From contig NZ_FNWC01000007.1 of assembly GCF_900104635.1 (NCBI RefSeq), positions 496,001-560,000 of the forward strand: DNA of 64,000 nt. Direction: 5' to 3'. Under the pieces are notes generated by a model. The model ran no database searches and was not told where the DNA came from. It saw only the letters and a list, made by a program, of their open reading frames with translations. Origin of the DNA: Coprococcus phoceensis. GTDB taxonomy: Bacteria > Bacillota > Clostridia > Lachnospirales > Lachnospiraceae. Numbering within the stretch: position 1 is the stretch's first letter; each line of letters begins with the position of its first letter. Position numbers and translations under genes: made by a program. Shown here piece by piece: positions 31,991-41,162 of the stretch.

Positions 31991-33027
31991 TTTACATCTA
32001 TGACAGTCAGTTCGTCATTAAAATGGTCACTGTAATGCAGTTGATAATCGTCCGTAATAAAGACAGCCTGTACATCCGGCAGGCTGTTGATCAGTTCCAT
32101 GCCTTTTTCTAATCCAAGTGCAAAGCAAGTTGTGCTCAGACCGTCACCGTCTACGGATTTGTCTGAAATAATCGTGACAGAGATTAAAGAATTATCGTAA
32201 GGATATCCGGTCTTTGGATTTAAAATATGATGATAAAAATTTCCATCTTTTTCAAAATAGCGTTCGTAGATACCAGAAGAAACGACAGATTTGTCGTTTA
32301 TCTCTAAAGCTGCAATTGTCTCGCTGCGTTCGGCAAATGGTTTTTGAATGCCAATGTGAAATGGTGATCCATCTGGTTTTTTGCCGATGCAGAGTGTGTT
32401 ACCGCCAAGGTCAATAATGGCGCTTTTAACCCCTTTGGAGATCAAAAACTCTTTTATCTGATCTGTGATATATCCTTTGGCAATTGCTCCGAAATCAAGT
32501 CCCATGCCATCTTTTGCAAATCGGATTTGGTCTCCTTCCAGTGTAACATTTTCATAATTTACCAAAGGAAGCGCATTTTTCAAAGCGGCATCATCCGGAA
32601 CGATTTTCTCATCTGAAACAAAATCCCACATAGAAGAGATCGGTTCGATGGTAATATCGAATCCGCCACCCGAAAGACGGGAATAATAAAGTCCTTTTGA
32701 GACTAAATCTGCAAAATCTGAGGATACTGTAAATGCCCCGTCGTTTTGTGGTAAAGTCTTGTGATTCAGCTTGTAAAGCTCGCTGCTTTCTTTCGTACGG
32801 CTGAAGATATTCTCATATTTATCGCAGATTGCAAGTGCATCGTCCAACAGTGTCTCATCTTTTGAATCATAGATTTTTAAGGTGACGACAGTGTTGAGTT
32901 TAAATGCAGTTTTAGAAATTGGCTCCGTGCTGTCGGCTTGATCTGGATGGATAAGCACGAAGATAAGAATCAGGAAAAAAATGCAGGCAACACAAAAGGT
33001 CAGAATTCTTTTTTTAGTCTGTTCCAT
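31987..33027 (-). CDS. apbE: FAD:protein FMN transferase (ApbE)
   Basis: A 346-residue flavinyltransferase that attaches FMN to threonine in proteins such as RNF/NQR subunits. An N-terminal membrane anchor (ILTFCVACIFFLILIFVLI) is followed by the ApbE fold: SRLSGGGFDITIEPISSMWDF, GLDFGAIAKGYITDQI, AIIDLGGNTLCIGKKPDG, HHILNPKTGYP and VDGDGLSTTCFALG. It acts outside the membrane. The start at 33027 has an AAGGAGG 13-15 nt upstream. No flavoprotein partner is next to it. Confidence 0.93.
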   Translation of the reverse strand: MEQTKKRILTFCVACIFFLILIFVLIHPDQADSTEPISKTAFKLNTVVTLKIYDSKDETLLDDALAICDKYENIFSRTKESSELYKLNHKTLPQNDGAFTVSSDFADLVSKGLYYSRLSGGGFDITIEPISSMWDFVSDEKIVPDDAALKNALPLVNYENVTLEGDQIRFAKDGMGLDFGAIAKGYITDQIKEFLISKGVKSAIIDLGGNTLCIGKKPDGSPFHIGIQKPFAERSETIAALEINDKSVVSSGIYERYFEKDGNFYHHILNPKTGYPYDNSLISVTIISDKSVDGDGLSTTCFALGLEKGMELINSLPDVQAVFITDDYQLHYSDHFNDELTVIDVN

Positions 33028-33164
33028 AAATATAATAGTCCTCCTTGTCAGTGAGTTTATTATAAGCGTTTCAAAAAGAACTTGCAATGAAAAGTTCTTT
33101 TGAAATTTATATTGAAAAAGAGTATATGCTTGGATATACTGAAAAGAAAAAGGGGGCAGTGATT

Positions 33165-33518
33165 ATGAGAGCAATGCATCCGGTAAAGGTGTTTTCAACA
33201 GACAATGCGATTAGTGCTGAGATGGCAGCAGGTCTGTTGCAGAAAGAGGAAATCCCGTGCTATATAAAGGATTTGGAGACGGGAGATTATCTGAGTATCT
33301 ATATGGGATATTCTGTATTTGGAAAAGAGATTTATGTAGATGAAGAGGACTATGAACGGGCAAAAAGACTGCTGGATTCGGTCACCCCTGACAAATCCAA
33401 TGTTGAGGAGGATTTAAAGGTAAAGAAAGCCAGGACGCCGAGAATCGCAGCGTGGTTTGCTTTGGTTATCATAGTGGTGCCGATTATTATTGCCTTGATT
33501 AATAGTGTGTGGAATTAA
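33165..33518 (+). CDS. DUF2007-like protein with C-terminal membrane anchor
   Basis: A 117-residue protein. The N-terminal domain (VKVFSTDNAISAEMAAGLLQKEEIPCYIKD, EIYVDEEDYERAKRLL) resembles the DUF2007 putative signal-transducing fold, and one hydrophobic helix (AAWFALVIIVVPIIIALINS) closes the protein. The start at 33165 follows AAGGGGG; an ATG at 33087 has no ribosome site. It ends at a strong terminator. Confidence 0.75.
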   Translation: MRAMHPVKVFSTDNAISAEMAAGLLQKEEIPCYIKDLETGDYLSIYMGYSVFGKEIYVDEEDYERAKRLLDSVTPDKSNVEEDLKVKKARTPRIAAWFALVIIVVPIIIALINSVWN

Positions 33519-33522
33519 GTGG

Positions 33523-33552
33523 ATGCAGGAGCGAAAGCTCCTGCATTTTTAT
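33523..33552 (+). terminator. Rho-independent terminator
   Basis: A perfect 10-bp stem (ATGCAGGAGC / GCTCCTGCAT) with a GAAA tetraloop is followed by TTTTTATG. Confidence 0.93.
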
Positions 33553-33594
33553 GTGGTTTCGCAGCCATTTTTTGTAGATATTTGTGAATATGGG

Positions 33595-33653
33595 TTGACA
33601 GATGCGCACTCTGTGCATATACTGTGTATATAAATATAAACAGTATATGCACA
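33595..33653 (+). promoter_or_regulatory. Promoter with perfect 14-bp operator dyad
   Basis: TTGACA (33595-33600) and TATACT (33618-33623) are 17 nt apart. A perfect inverted repeat (TGTGCATATACTGT at 33612-33625, ACAGTATATGCACA at 33640-33653) covers the -10 box and the likely start. It is the probable target of the YtrA-type regulator encoded within the operon (35321-35698). Confidence 0.85.
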
Positions 33654-33676
33654 GGAATAAACAAGGAGGAGTGGAG

Positions 33677-34537
33677 ATGGAAGCATTACTACATGTGAAT
33701 CATTTGGAAAAGAATCTGGATGAATTTGTGTTAAAAGATGTGAATCTGACGTTGCAGCCGGGATATATTATGGGATTGATTGGTGTGAATGGCACAGGAA
33801 AGACAACACTGATACAGACAATTTTAAATTTGTATAAGAAAGACGCGGGAGATGTTTATGTTAACGGCTATTCAATGGAGGAACAAGAGCGGGAAGCGAA
33901 GGATCAGATTGGATTTGTGCTTGATAAAAATGTGTTTGAGGAATCATTGAGTGTGTGGAAGAATGCAAAGCTTTTTGGAAAGTTATATTCTAGATTTGAT
34001 GAAGAAGTTTTTCGAGAATGCTGCGAACGATTTCAGGTGCCGCTGAATCAGAAGGTTGGAAAACTGTCGACAGGATATCAGGTGCGGTTTCAGCTTGCAT
34101 TTGCACTTTCTCATGATGCGAAACTTTTTATTCTGGATGAGCCTGCATCAGGATTGGACCCATTATTTCGAAAAGAATTGATGAGATATCTGCAGGAAAT
34201 TGTGGAAGATGGAACGAGAAGCGTACTTATGTCCACGCATATCACAGAAGATTTGGATCGCATCGGAGATTATATATTGCTGATGAAAGATGGACGGATT
34301 GTATGGGACTTACAAATAGAAGAAGTGCGGGAGCGTTATCTGATCGTCTATGGCACAAAAGAAGAGGTAGAACAGTTTCGGCAAGGAAAAGTGATCTACA
34401 GGTCTTTTGGAGAATACAAAAATTATGCATTTATCAAAAAAGATACGAATATCGATTATGGAAGATATAGAACAAAGCAGCCGTCACTGGAAGAAGTGAT
34501 GTACTGCTTGGAGAAGGGAGGATACGAAGATGTATAG
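33677..34537 (+). CDS. ABC transporter ATP-binding protein (first of two)
   Basis: A 286-residue BcrA/YtrB-type ATPase. Walker A is GVNGTGKTT, signature region KLSTGYQVRFQLAFALS (degenerate LSxGxxxR), Walker B LFILDEPASGLDP, switch His in VLMSTHITEDLDRIGD. The C-terminal extension of ~70 residues is normal. The start at 33677 follows CAAGGAGGAG. It overlaps the following permease gene by 8 nt and opens a five-gene operon. Confidence 0.92.
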   Translation: MEALLHVNHLEKNLDEFVLKDVNLTLQPGYIMGLIGVNGTGKTTLIQTILNLYKKDAGDVYVNGYSMEEQEREAKDQIGFVLDKNVFEESLSVWKNAKLFGKLYSRFDEEVFRECCERFQVPLNQKVGKLSTGYQVRFQLAFALSHDAKLFILDEPASGLDPLFRKELMRYLQEIVEDGTRSVLMSTHITEDLDRIGDYILLMKDGRIVWDLQIEEVRERYLIVYGTKEEVEQFRQGKVIYRSFGEYKNYAFIKKDTNIDYGRYRTKQPSLEEVMYCLEKGGYEDV

Positions 34538-35300
34538 AGTGATGATGATGGTGATGCTGAAAGATATGTGGAGATATGTGAAGAAAGAGAAATTTTCTCT
34601 GCTTTGGTATATGCTAATAGTAGCCATTGCTTTTCAAAACATGGCTGTGCTTTTGGGAATAGAGACAGTACAAGTCATTAGCATAAATCTACAAATGGCA
34701 GATTTGAAAAAAATGATTTTAGTCTGTGCAGCTTTTTTTCTTATATGTATTGTTCAACTGATGCGTGGCATTCCACTTCGTATTTGTAAAGCAATGTATC
34801 TATGCCCGGCAGGAGAAAAAGAGAAGGAACGATATTTATTCGGAATGCTTGTTGTGAAAGTTGTCGTCGGAATGATTTTTATTGGAGTATCTTTAAAATG
34901 TTTGGTAGGAGTCGCATTTTGGGGCGGAGATATCATGTTTATGGTTATAATGTATGGACTTTGTTTTTTTACGCTGTTAAATGTGAGTCTGACTTTTCGA
35001 ATGGGTGATACCGGGGAGCGAAGAGTCGATGAAAATGGATATGTGATTCAGACAAAGACAGAGATTGTCGTAAAGGTATACTGGACGTGTACACTTCTGG
35101 TACAGTGGGTCATTCTCTTTGCGGACACGGTTATCTCAATGACTCCTCTGGTGAGAGGAATCATTTGGGGAGTTTGTTTTTTGATAAATTTGTTTTTTGT
35201 CGTGGTGTATGTGGGAGCCTTTTTGAAGGAGATCCTTTTATATGAAAATGTCTATTGTCAGAGATCAAAAAGAGATGATGTGCAGTATGATATTTGTTAA
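34530..35300 (+). CDS. ABC-2-like permease of the GntR-linked system
   Basis: A 256-residue membrane protein with about six hydrophobic helices (LLWYMLIVAIAFQNMAVLLG, ILVCAAFFLICIVQLM, YLFGMLVVKVVVGMIFIGVS, FMVIMYGLCFFTLLNV and others). No sequence family is certain, but its position directly after, and overlapping, an ATPase gene indicates the membrane partner. The motif YLCPAGEKEKERYLFGMLVVK between helices resembles the coupling region of ABC-2 exporters (LPISRxxxxxxK). Ribosome site: GGGAGGAT. Confidence 0.75.
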   Translation: MYRVMMMVMLKDMWRYVKKEKFSLLWYMLIVAIAFQNMAVLLGIETVQVISINLQMADLKKMILVCAAFFLICIVQLMRGIPLRICKAMYLCPAGEKEKERYLFGMLVVKVVVGMIFIGVSLKCLVGVAFWGGDIMFMVIMYGLCFFTLLNVSLTFRMGDTGERRVDENGYVIQTKTEIVVKVYWTCTLLVQWVILFADTVISMTPLVRGIIWGVCFLINLFFVVVYVGAFLKEILLYENVYCQRSKRDDVQYDIC

Positions 35301-35320
35301 TAACGAGAGGAGGAACAGAC

Positions 35321-35698
35321 TTGGAAATTATCATACGGGAAAATGACAGTTTGCCAATCTATGAACAGATTGTGAGGGAAGTAAAAAAGGCGATTATTAA
35401 AAAAGAGATTATGCCGGGGGATATGATGCCGTCCATCCGAGCGCTTGCCAGAGAGCTGGAGATTAGTGTTATCACAACAAAACGTGCATATGAGGAGCTT
35501 GAAAAAGAGCAATTAATCTATTCGGTGGCGGGAAAAGGATTTTATGTAAAAGCGAGAAACAGAGAATTGCTGAAAGAAGATCAGATCCGCCAGATAGAAG
35601 AAAAGATGATGGATGTGGTGGAACAGGCAAAGGAGATGGGAGTGTCTCTTCGGGAGCTGAAAAAAATGTTGGAAATGTTTTATGTGGGAGGGCGATAG
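35321..35698 (+). CDS. GntR-family regulator, YtrA type
   Basis: A 125-residue regulator with winged HTH (LPIYEQIVREVKKAIIKKEIMPGDMMPSIRALAR, LEISVITTKRAYEELEKEQLI, GKGFYVK) and a short helical tail. A TTG start at 35321 is chosen because AGAGGAGG lies 8 nt upstream; no ATG fits. It sits between two ATPase-permease pairs, an arrangement expected to coordinate both. The 14-bp dyad in the operon promoter is its likely operator. It closely resembles the regulator at 13659-14036 in design. Confidence 0.9.
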   Translation: MEIIIRENDSLPIYEQIVREVKKAIIKKEIMPGDMMPSIRALARELEISVITTKRAYEELEKEQLIYSVAGKGFYVKARNRELLKEDQIRQIEEKMMDVVEQAKEMGVSLRELKKMLEMFYVGGR

Positions 35699-35699
35699 T

Positions 35700-36428
35700 A
35701 TGTCTGGAGTATTACAATGTGAGCATGTGGCGCGGTTGTATCAGGGATTTGCATTAAAACCAATGTCATTTGAGATTGAAAAAGGATATCTGACAGGACT
35801 TGTGGGTGTAAATGGAGCGGGGAAATCTACGCTTTTGAATATTCTGGCAGGTATTGATGACAGGTATCAGGGAGAGGTCATCATTGCCGGAAAAAATCTG
35901 CGGACCGAATATGAGGAAGCAAAGCAGAAGGTGGCGCTGGTATCCGAGAAGCTTTCATATTTTATGGATAAGACACCTTTGGAAAATGGAGAATTGCTTG
36001 GAGTTTATTTTGAACGGTGGAGTATGGAGGAGCTGTATCTTTGGCTGGACCGGCTGGAAGTACCGAAAGGACAGCCGATTTATCAGCTTTCTAAAGGAAT
36101 GTATATGAAATATCAACTCGCCTTTGCAATGTCTTATCAGCCGGAGTTTTTGCTGCTGGATGAGCCGACGGCAGGATTCGACCCGGTATTTCGAAAGGAT
36201 TTCATCGGAATCATACAGGATATCAGAGATCGGGAAATCGGTGTGCTGATGTCCACTCATATTATCAGTGATATTGATCAGATTGCAGACTATGTAATGC
36301 TTATTGATGATGGAGAGTTAAAGTTCTCCAAGACAAGAGAGGAGCTTGGAAATCATTCTATACAGGAACTGATAGGACAATATGGACATAAGAAAGCGAC
36401 AGTCAGAGATCTTTTGAGGAGGGAATGA
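35700..36428 (+). CDS. ABC transporter ATP-binding protein (second)
   Basis: A 242-residue ATPase. Walker A is GVNGAGKSTLL, signature region QLSKGMYMKYQLAFAMS, Walker B FLLLDEPTAGFDP, switch His in VLMSTHIISDIDQIAD. It lacks part of the C-terminal extension of the first ATPase. The start at 35700 follows GGGAGGG and lies 1 nt after the regulator's stop, so expression is coupled. It pairs with the next gene. Confidence 0.92.
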   Translation: MSGVLQCEHVARLYQGFALKPMSFEIEKGYLTGLVGVNGAGKSTLLNILAGIDDRYQGEVIIAGKNLRTEYEEAKQKVALVSEKLSYFMDKTPLENGELLGVYFERWSMEELYLWLDRLEVPKGQPIYQLSKGMYMKYQLAFAMSYQPEFLLLDEPTAGFDPVFRKDFIGIIQDIRDREIGVLMSTHIISDIDQIADYVMLIDDGELKFSKTREELGNHSIQELIGQYGHKKATVRDLLRRE

Positions 36429-36429
36429 G

Positions 36430-36945
36430 ATGAAAGAAATGTATCGAAGAGAGAAGCGGAGAATACGATTTGAAAGATGGAGTTGGATTACCATCACGTG
36501 GATTCTGTATCTTATAAAATTACAAGGACAAGTACCTTCATTTTATTCGCAACATTATGAGGAAAGAACAAATATGATATTGGATTTTGATGCAAGCATA
36601 TTGATTTTTTTAGGATTCTTTCTTCTGTTATCTGTAAACGATACTCTCTTTTTTATACGAGAGCAGGGAAAGAAAGTTTATTTGTTAGAAAAATATGCAA
36701 TTGTACCGATGCGTAAGAAGAAATTATATGAAGTGCGGGTGAGATTGTTTTTAGAGACTATTCTTTATTTTATAATCGGTGCAAGTTGCATTTACGCAAT
36801 CATGACAATTGCTAATGACTGTATATTTTCTCCTGCGGTTCTTTGTTTCGGTGCGATTAAGGTTCTTTGCGGCTGGATGATTATGATGATTTTGTTTATT
36901 GTGTTTTTGGATTTGTATCAGGAACACCAGTTTCGAAAAAAATAG
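36430..36945 (+). CDS. Small membrane protein, likely permease partner of the second ATPase
   Basis: A 171-residue protein with a basic N-terminus and about four hydrophobic helices (WITITWILYLIKL, ASILIFLGFFLLLSVNDTLFF, FLETILYFIIGASCIYAIM, VLCGWMIMMILFIVFLDLY). The helix-loop VPMRKKKLYEVRVRLFLE resembles the coupling loop of ABC exporters. No family is recognised. It starts one base after the ATPase stop, with GGAGGG upstream. Its short length suggests a half-size permease. Confidence 0.7.
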   Translation: MKEMYRREKRRIRFERWSWITITWILYLIKLQGQVPSFYSQHYEERTNMILDFDASILIFLGFFLLLSVNDTLFFIREQGKKVYLLEKYAIVPMRKKKLYEVRVRLFLETILYFIIGASCIYAIMTIANDCIFSPAVLCFGAIKVLCGWMIMMILFIVFLDLYQEHQFRKK

Positions 36946-37050
36946 AGGGACGGAATCTTTCGGAATTCTTAAGATTTTCATGGCGGGAAACTTAAACTTT
37001 CTAAGCTACAATACAATTAAATCAAATGAAGTAACGAAAGGATGAGTATT

Positions 37051-37584
37051 ATGATTATGCAAAAGAAAGGATTATTATTATTTTTATGTTCCCTGATTCC
37101 AGGAGCGGGAGAGTTATATATGGGATTTAAGAAACGCGGTGTCAGTATGATGGCAATCTTTTGGGGAATTGTCGCACTGGCATGTGTATCGGGATTAGAA
37201 TGGTTTGCACTGGCGCTTCCGGTTGTCTGGGCATATAGTTTTTTCCAGATACACAATTTGAAATCTTTGCCGGAAGAAGTGTTCTACTTGCAAAAAGATG
37301 AATATGCATTTCACTTTGGCTATGTCTTGGAACACAAACGAGAAATGCTGAAAAAGTATCGGGTAGTGATTGCAGCAGTATGTATTTTACTTGGAGGTTC
37401 GGTGTTGTTCCATACTTTTGGAGATATTTTATATTATTTACTTCCGATGCATTTGGCGGATTCATTTGCTATGGTAAGTGGAATGATAAAAAATGCAGTT
37501 GTGGCGGTTGTCTTTTTAGGCGGTGGTATTTACCTTGCCGTAAACAAAGAGAAATGGCAGGATTTTTTTGAAAAAGAAAATTAA
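37051..37584 (+). CDS. Hypothetical membrane protein (TM2-like start)
   Basis: A 177-residue protein. It begins MIMQKKGLLLFLCSLIPGAGELYMGFKKRG, which resembles the TM2 domain (two helices around a PGAGxxYxG turn), and continues with more hydrophobic helices. About five helices in total. The start at 37051 follows AAAGGATG; ATG 37042 lies within that site. The function is unknown. It is separated from the ABC operon by ~100 nt and probably has its own promoter. Confidence 0.7.
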   Translation: MIMQKKGLLLFLCSLIPGAGELYMGFKKRGVSMMAIFWGIVALACVSGLEWFALALPVVWAYSFFQIHNLKSLPEEVFYLQKDEYAFHFGYVLEHKREMLKKYRVVIAAVCILLGGSVLFHTFGDILYYLLPMHLADSFAMVSGMIKNAVVAVVFLGGGIYLAVNKEKWQDFFEKEN

Positions 37585-37704
37585 GAAAAATTGCGGGCGA
37601 TAGGAAACTTTCGTCCGTATTTTTATGCACTTCAAAGGTGGAAAAAGGTGAGATTTTGGGATATACTGTAACAAAATGCAAGTGGAAGGGAAAGTAGAGC
37701 AGAT

Positions 37705-38413
37705 ATGAGTAAAAAAATTACAGTTGCAGGAATTGGTGGAGTTGGAGGATATCTTGCAGGAATATTGGTGGATACCTATGATGAAGTTTCATTTATTGCG
37801 AGAGGTGAACGAAAGAAAAGTCTCGAAGAGAATGGGCTTGTTATATTGGAAAAGGAATTGTTGTGGATTCTTTGATTTATATCTTATCCTATACGAAAGA
37901 GGATTTTTCAGTAGTGCAGAAAGAGAATTTTGCCGATATTAAGATTGGAATTTCCAATGCGAATGAGAGGGAGAAAAAGGCAGTAGAAGACGTATACCAG
38001 TTGCTGAGAGGGGCGAAGGTGGACTGCGTTGCTGCGGAAGATATTGAGGCAGAGATTTGGAGAAAATACATATTTAACTGTGCGTACAATGTGCTAACCG
38101 CTCATTATCGGCAAAATGTCGGAGAACTTCGTGCAGATGCAAAGAAGCGGGAAGAGTTTCGCCGATTATTGCAGGAGGCTTATGAAGTCGGGAAGGCAAA
38201 AGGAGTGCATCTGGAGGAAGAAGATATAGTAAGGCACCAGAATCGATTTGAAAATAAACTTGCAGATGATGCGACAAGTTCACTGCAAAGAGATGTGGAG
38301 GATGGGAAGCACAATACAGAGCTTGAGACATTTTGCGATACATTGTCCGTGTGGGGAGAGAGCTTGGGGTAGATGTTTCGCTCACAGAGAAATTTTACAG
38401 GATGGATTCGTGA
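37705..38413 (+). pseudogene. panE: Broken 2-dehydropantoate 2-reductase gene
   Basis: ATG 37705 begins KKITVAGIGGVGGYLAGIL (Rossmann motif) and reads to about EENGLVIL. The frame then shifts near 37855 and a middle part is missing. A second frame gives IKIGISNANEREKKAVEDVY, DIEAEIWRKYIFNCAYNVLTAHY (catalytic Lys and Asn region) and DATSSLQRDVEDGK. A third shift near 38335 restores YIVRVGRELGVDVSLTEKFY to a stop at 38413. At least two frameshifts and one deletion make it non-functional; a complete gene may exist elsewhere. Confidence 0.88.
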
Positions 38414-38488
38414 GTGCGTATTTTTGAAAGGACTGAGTAAAAAGAAAGGGAAAGCTGCTCCAGTGGCGCAAGCTTCCCCAAATGTAAC

Positions 38489-40045
38489 TTAGATAATTTT
38501 TGTTGTCCATTTTGTGCAGTCCCAAACTTCATTTACGACGTCGCAGTAAAATTCCGGTTCGTGACAGATGAGAAGGACACTGCCTTTGTATTCCAGTAAG
38601 GCGCGTTTTAATTCGTCTTTGGCATCTACGTCGAGATGGTTGGTTGGCTCATCTAAAAGCAGGATATTTGTCTCGCGGTTGATCAATTTGCAGAGACGCA
38701 CTTTTGCCTGTTCACCACCGCTTAACACACGCACCTGACTTTCGATATGTTTTGTCGTCAGACCACACTTGGCAAGGGCGGAACGTACTTCATACTGAGT
38801 ATAGGAAGGGAATTCCTGCCAAATCTCTTCGATACAGGTTGTTTTGTTGTCTGGTGCAGATTCTTGTTCGAAATATCCAATCTGCAGATTTTCACCCAGT
38901 TCGACGGAACCGCTCAGTGGTTTGATCAGGCCTAAGATACTTTTTAATAAGGTTGTTTTTCCGATTCCGTTTGCGCCGACCAATGCAATTTTATGTCCGC
39001 GTTCCATAGATAAAGTCAGAGGTTTGGAAAGTGGTTCGTTGTATCCAATAACTAAATCTTTTGTCTCGAAGATATATTTTCCAGGAGTCCGTCCCTGTTT
39101 GAAATGAAATTCCGGCTTTGGACGTTCTGCCGCAAGTTCAATGACATCCATTTTATTCAGTTTTTTCTGGCGGGACATCGCCATATTTCTTGTGGAAACA
39201 CGAGCTTTATTTCTGGCAACAAAGTCTTTCAGCTCACTGATTTCCTGCTGTTGGCGTTTGTAGGCCGCTTCAAGCTGGGCTTTCTTTACGGCATACACTT
39301 CCTGAAAATGATCATAATCTCCAACATAGCGGTTCAATTCCTGATTCTCCATGTGGTAGATGATGTTGATAACTTCGTTCAGGAATGGGATGTCATGAGA
39401 AATCAGGATAAATGCATTCTCGTAGTCAATCAGATAACGTTTCAACCATGCGATGTGTTCTTCATCCAGATAGTTTGTCGGTTCATCTAAAAGCAGGATG
39501 TCCGGTTTTTCCAAAAGTAGTTTGGCAAGCAGTACTTTTGTGCGCTGACCGCCACTTAAATCGGTTACGTCTTTCTCAAGACCGATATCCAAAAGACCGA
39601 GTGCGCGGGCAACTTCCTCCACCTTTGCATCAATGACATAAAAATCATGCAGCGTGAGTGTGTCCTGAATTGTTCCCAGTTCTTCCATGAGCGTCATCAT
39701 CTCTTCTTCGTCTGCATCTCCCAGAGAGTCACAGATGGTATTCATTTTTTCTTCCAGTTCAAATAAATATGCAAATGCAGATTTTAGAACGTCCTGAATG
39801 GTCATCCCTTTTTCCAATACAGTGTGCTGATCGAGATATCCGACGCGGACATTTTTTGCCCATTCGATCTTGCCCTCGTCAGGCTGTAGTTTTCCGGTTA
39901 CAATATTTAAAAATGTGGACTTTCCTTCACCGTTTGCTCCGACCAGACCGATATGCTCGCCCTTTAAAAGACGAAACGAGACGTCGCCGAAGATGGCACG
40001 GTCACCAAATCCATGTGATAAATGTTCGACATTTAAAATACTCAT
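38489..40045 (-). CDS. ABC-F family ATPase
   Basis: A 518-residue soluble protein with two ABC domains joined by a charged linker. The first has LVGANGEGKSTFL, DLSGGQRTKVLLAKLL and DILLLDEPTNYLDEEH; the second has LVGANGIGKTTLL, VLSGGEQAKVRL and NILLLDEPTNHLD. The linker is near KAQLEAAYKRQQQEISELKDFV. There are no membrane segments. ABC-F proteins act on the ribosome in translation control or antibiotic protection; this one is not assigned to either role. Ribosome site: AAGGAG. A TTGACA box at 40087-40092 on the minus strand probably belongs to its promoter. Confidence 0.93.
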   Translation of the reverse strand: MSILNVEHLSHGFGDRAIFGDVSFRLLKGEHIGLVGANGEGKSTFLNIVTGKLQPDEGKIEWAKNVRVGYLDQHTVLEKGMTIQDVLKSAFAYLFELEEKMNTICDSLGDADEEEMMTLMEELGTIQDTLTLHDFYVIDAKVEEVARALGLLDIGLEKDVTDLSGGQRTKVLLAKLLLEKPDILLLDEPTNYLDEEHIAWLKRYLIDYENAFILISHDIPFLNEVINIIYHMENQELNRYVGDYDHFQEVYAVKKAQLEAAYKRQQQEISELKDFVARNKARVSTRNMAMSRQKKLNKMDVIELAAERPKPEFHFKQGRTPGKYIFETKDLVIGYNEPLSKPLTLSMERGHKIALVGANGIGKTTLLKSILGLIKPLSGSVELGENLQIGYFEQESAPDNKTTCIEEIWQEFPSYTQYEVRSALAKCGLTTKHIESQVRVLSGGEQAKVRLCKLINRETNILLLDEPTNHLDVDAKDELKRALLEYKGSVLLICHEPEFYCDVVNEVWDCTKWTTKII

Positions 40046-40138
40046 TTCGAAACTCCTTATTGTTGATAATTTAATTGATGTATATTGTCAATTAAAATTA
40101 TTTTACACGATAAATAGAGTTTTGTCATCAAACTTCTG

Positions 40139-41098
40139 CTAAAGAACATCTTTTACAATGCGGAGAATGTTTTTTGACCAGATTTTTTCCAGTTGCCGTT
40201 CGGTGAATCCTCTCTTTTGCAATTCTGCGTATAGACGGTCAATCTGACCGATATCTGTCAGTTCTAATTTGCCGTCATCAAATCCATCGAAATCAGTTCC
40301 GATTGCCACCGAATCTTCTCCGCCGATATAAAACAGATGGAGAGCGTGTTCTGCCAGAGCTGAAACGGATGCGTGTCCGGCTGGGTTTACAAAATATGGA
40401 TAAAAATTCAATCCGATTACGCCTCCTTTTTCTGCCAGTGCACGAATCATGTCGTCAGTCAGATTTCTCGGGTGCTCACAGAGTGCTCTTGCATTGGAGT
40501 GGGAGGCGACAATAGGTTTGGAGCTGGTGCTTAGCACATCCCAAAAGCCACCGTCTGATAAATGTGACACATCGATTAACATTCCGAGGGAATTCATTTG
40601 CTCAACTACCTCAAAGCCAAATGGTTTCAATCCTTTCTGCATGATTTTGCGGTCTTTACTGTTTGGAGAGCCAATGCAGTTTTCTTCGTTCCAAAGGAGC
40701 GTAACCAAACGGACTCCTTCCTGATAGAGCGTGTGTAAGCGATTCATTTGGCTATCCAAAATACCGCCTTCCTCGATCGTCAGAAAAGCGGAAAGTTTTC
40801 CCTGCGCCTGATTTTTGTCAAATTCCAGAAAATTTCGTGCGATTGCGATTGCGTCTTTGTTTTGAACAACTTCTTGCTTTATGCGTGTAAGCATTTGCAT
40901 AGCATAGTCATAGCCCTTCGTATAACGACCATTTCCCTCAAATTGCTTTAGATAAATGAAACAGGCAAAAAACTGGGCAGTACTCTTGGCTCGTTTCAAT
41001 TTTTGTAAATCTACACAAAACGGATTATCTTTTAATGTAGTCCCGTTTGTCTCCATCAATTTCCAAATGGTGTCACAGTGCATATCAATCAAATTCAT
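40139..41098 (-). CDS. M19-family membrane-type dipeptidase
   Basis: A 319-residue zinc dipeptidase of the renal-dipeptidase family. Metal ligands are visible: HCD in IDMHCDTIW, Glu in TIEEGGIL, His in DVSHLSDGG and SHSNARALC, and GTDFDGFDD near the C-terminus. It cleaves dipeptides, possibly with D-residues. No signal peptide, so it is cytoplasmic. It diverges from a C26 hydrolase, and the two may share peptide or amide catabolism. Confidence 0.93.
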   Translation of the reverse strand: MNLIDMHCDTIWKLMETNGTTLKDNPFCVDLQKLKRAKSTAQFFACFIYLKQFEGNGRYTKGYDYAMQMLTRIKQEVVQNKDAIAIARNFLEFDKNQAQGKLSAFLTIEEGGILDSQMNRLHTLYQEGVRLVTLLWNEENCIGSPNSKDRKIMQKGLKPFGFEVVEQMNSLGMLIDVSHLSDGGFWDVLSTSSKPIVASHSNARALCEHPRNLTDDMIRALAEKGGVIGLNFYPYFVNPAGHASVSALAEHALHLFYIGGEDSVAIGTDFDGFDDGKLELTDIGQIDRLYAELQKRGFTERQLEKIWSKNILRIVKDVL

Positions 41099-41162
41099 AT
41101 TTTTTTACTCCTTGCATAATCTGTATTGTTATAGTCTACTCTATTATAAAAAGGATGTATAT

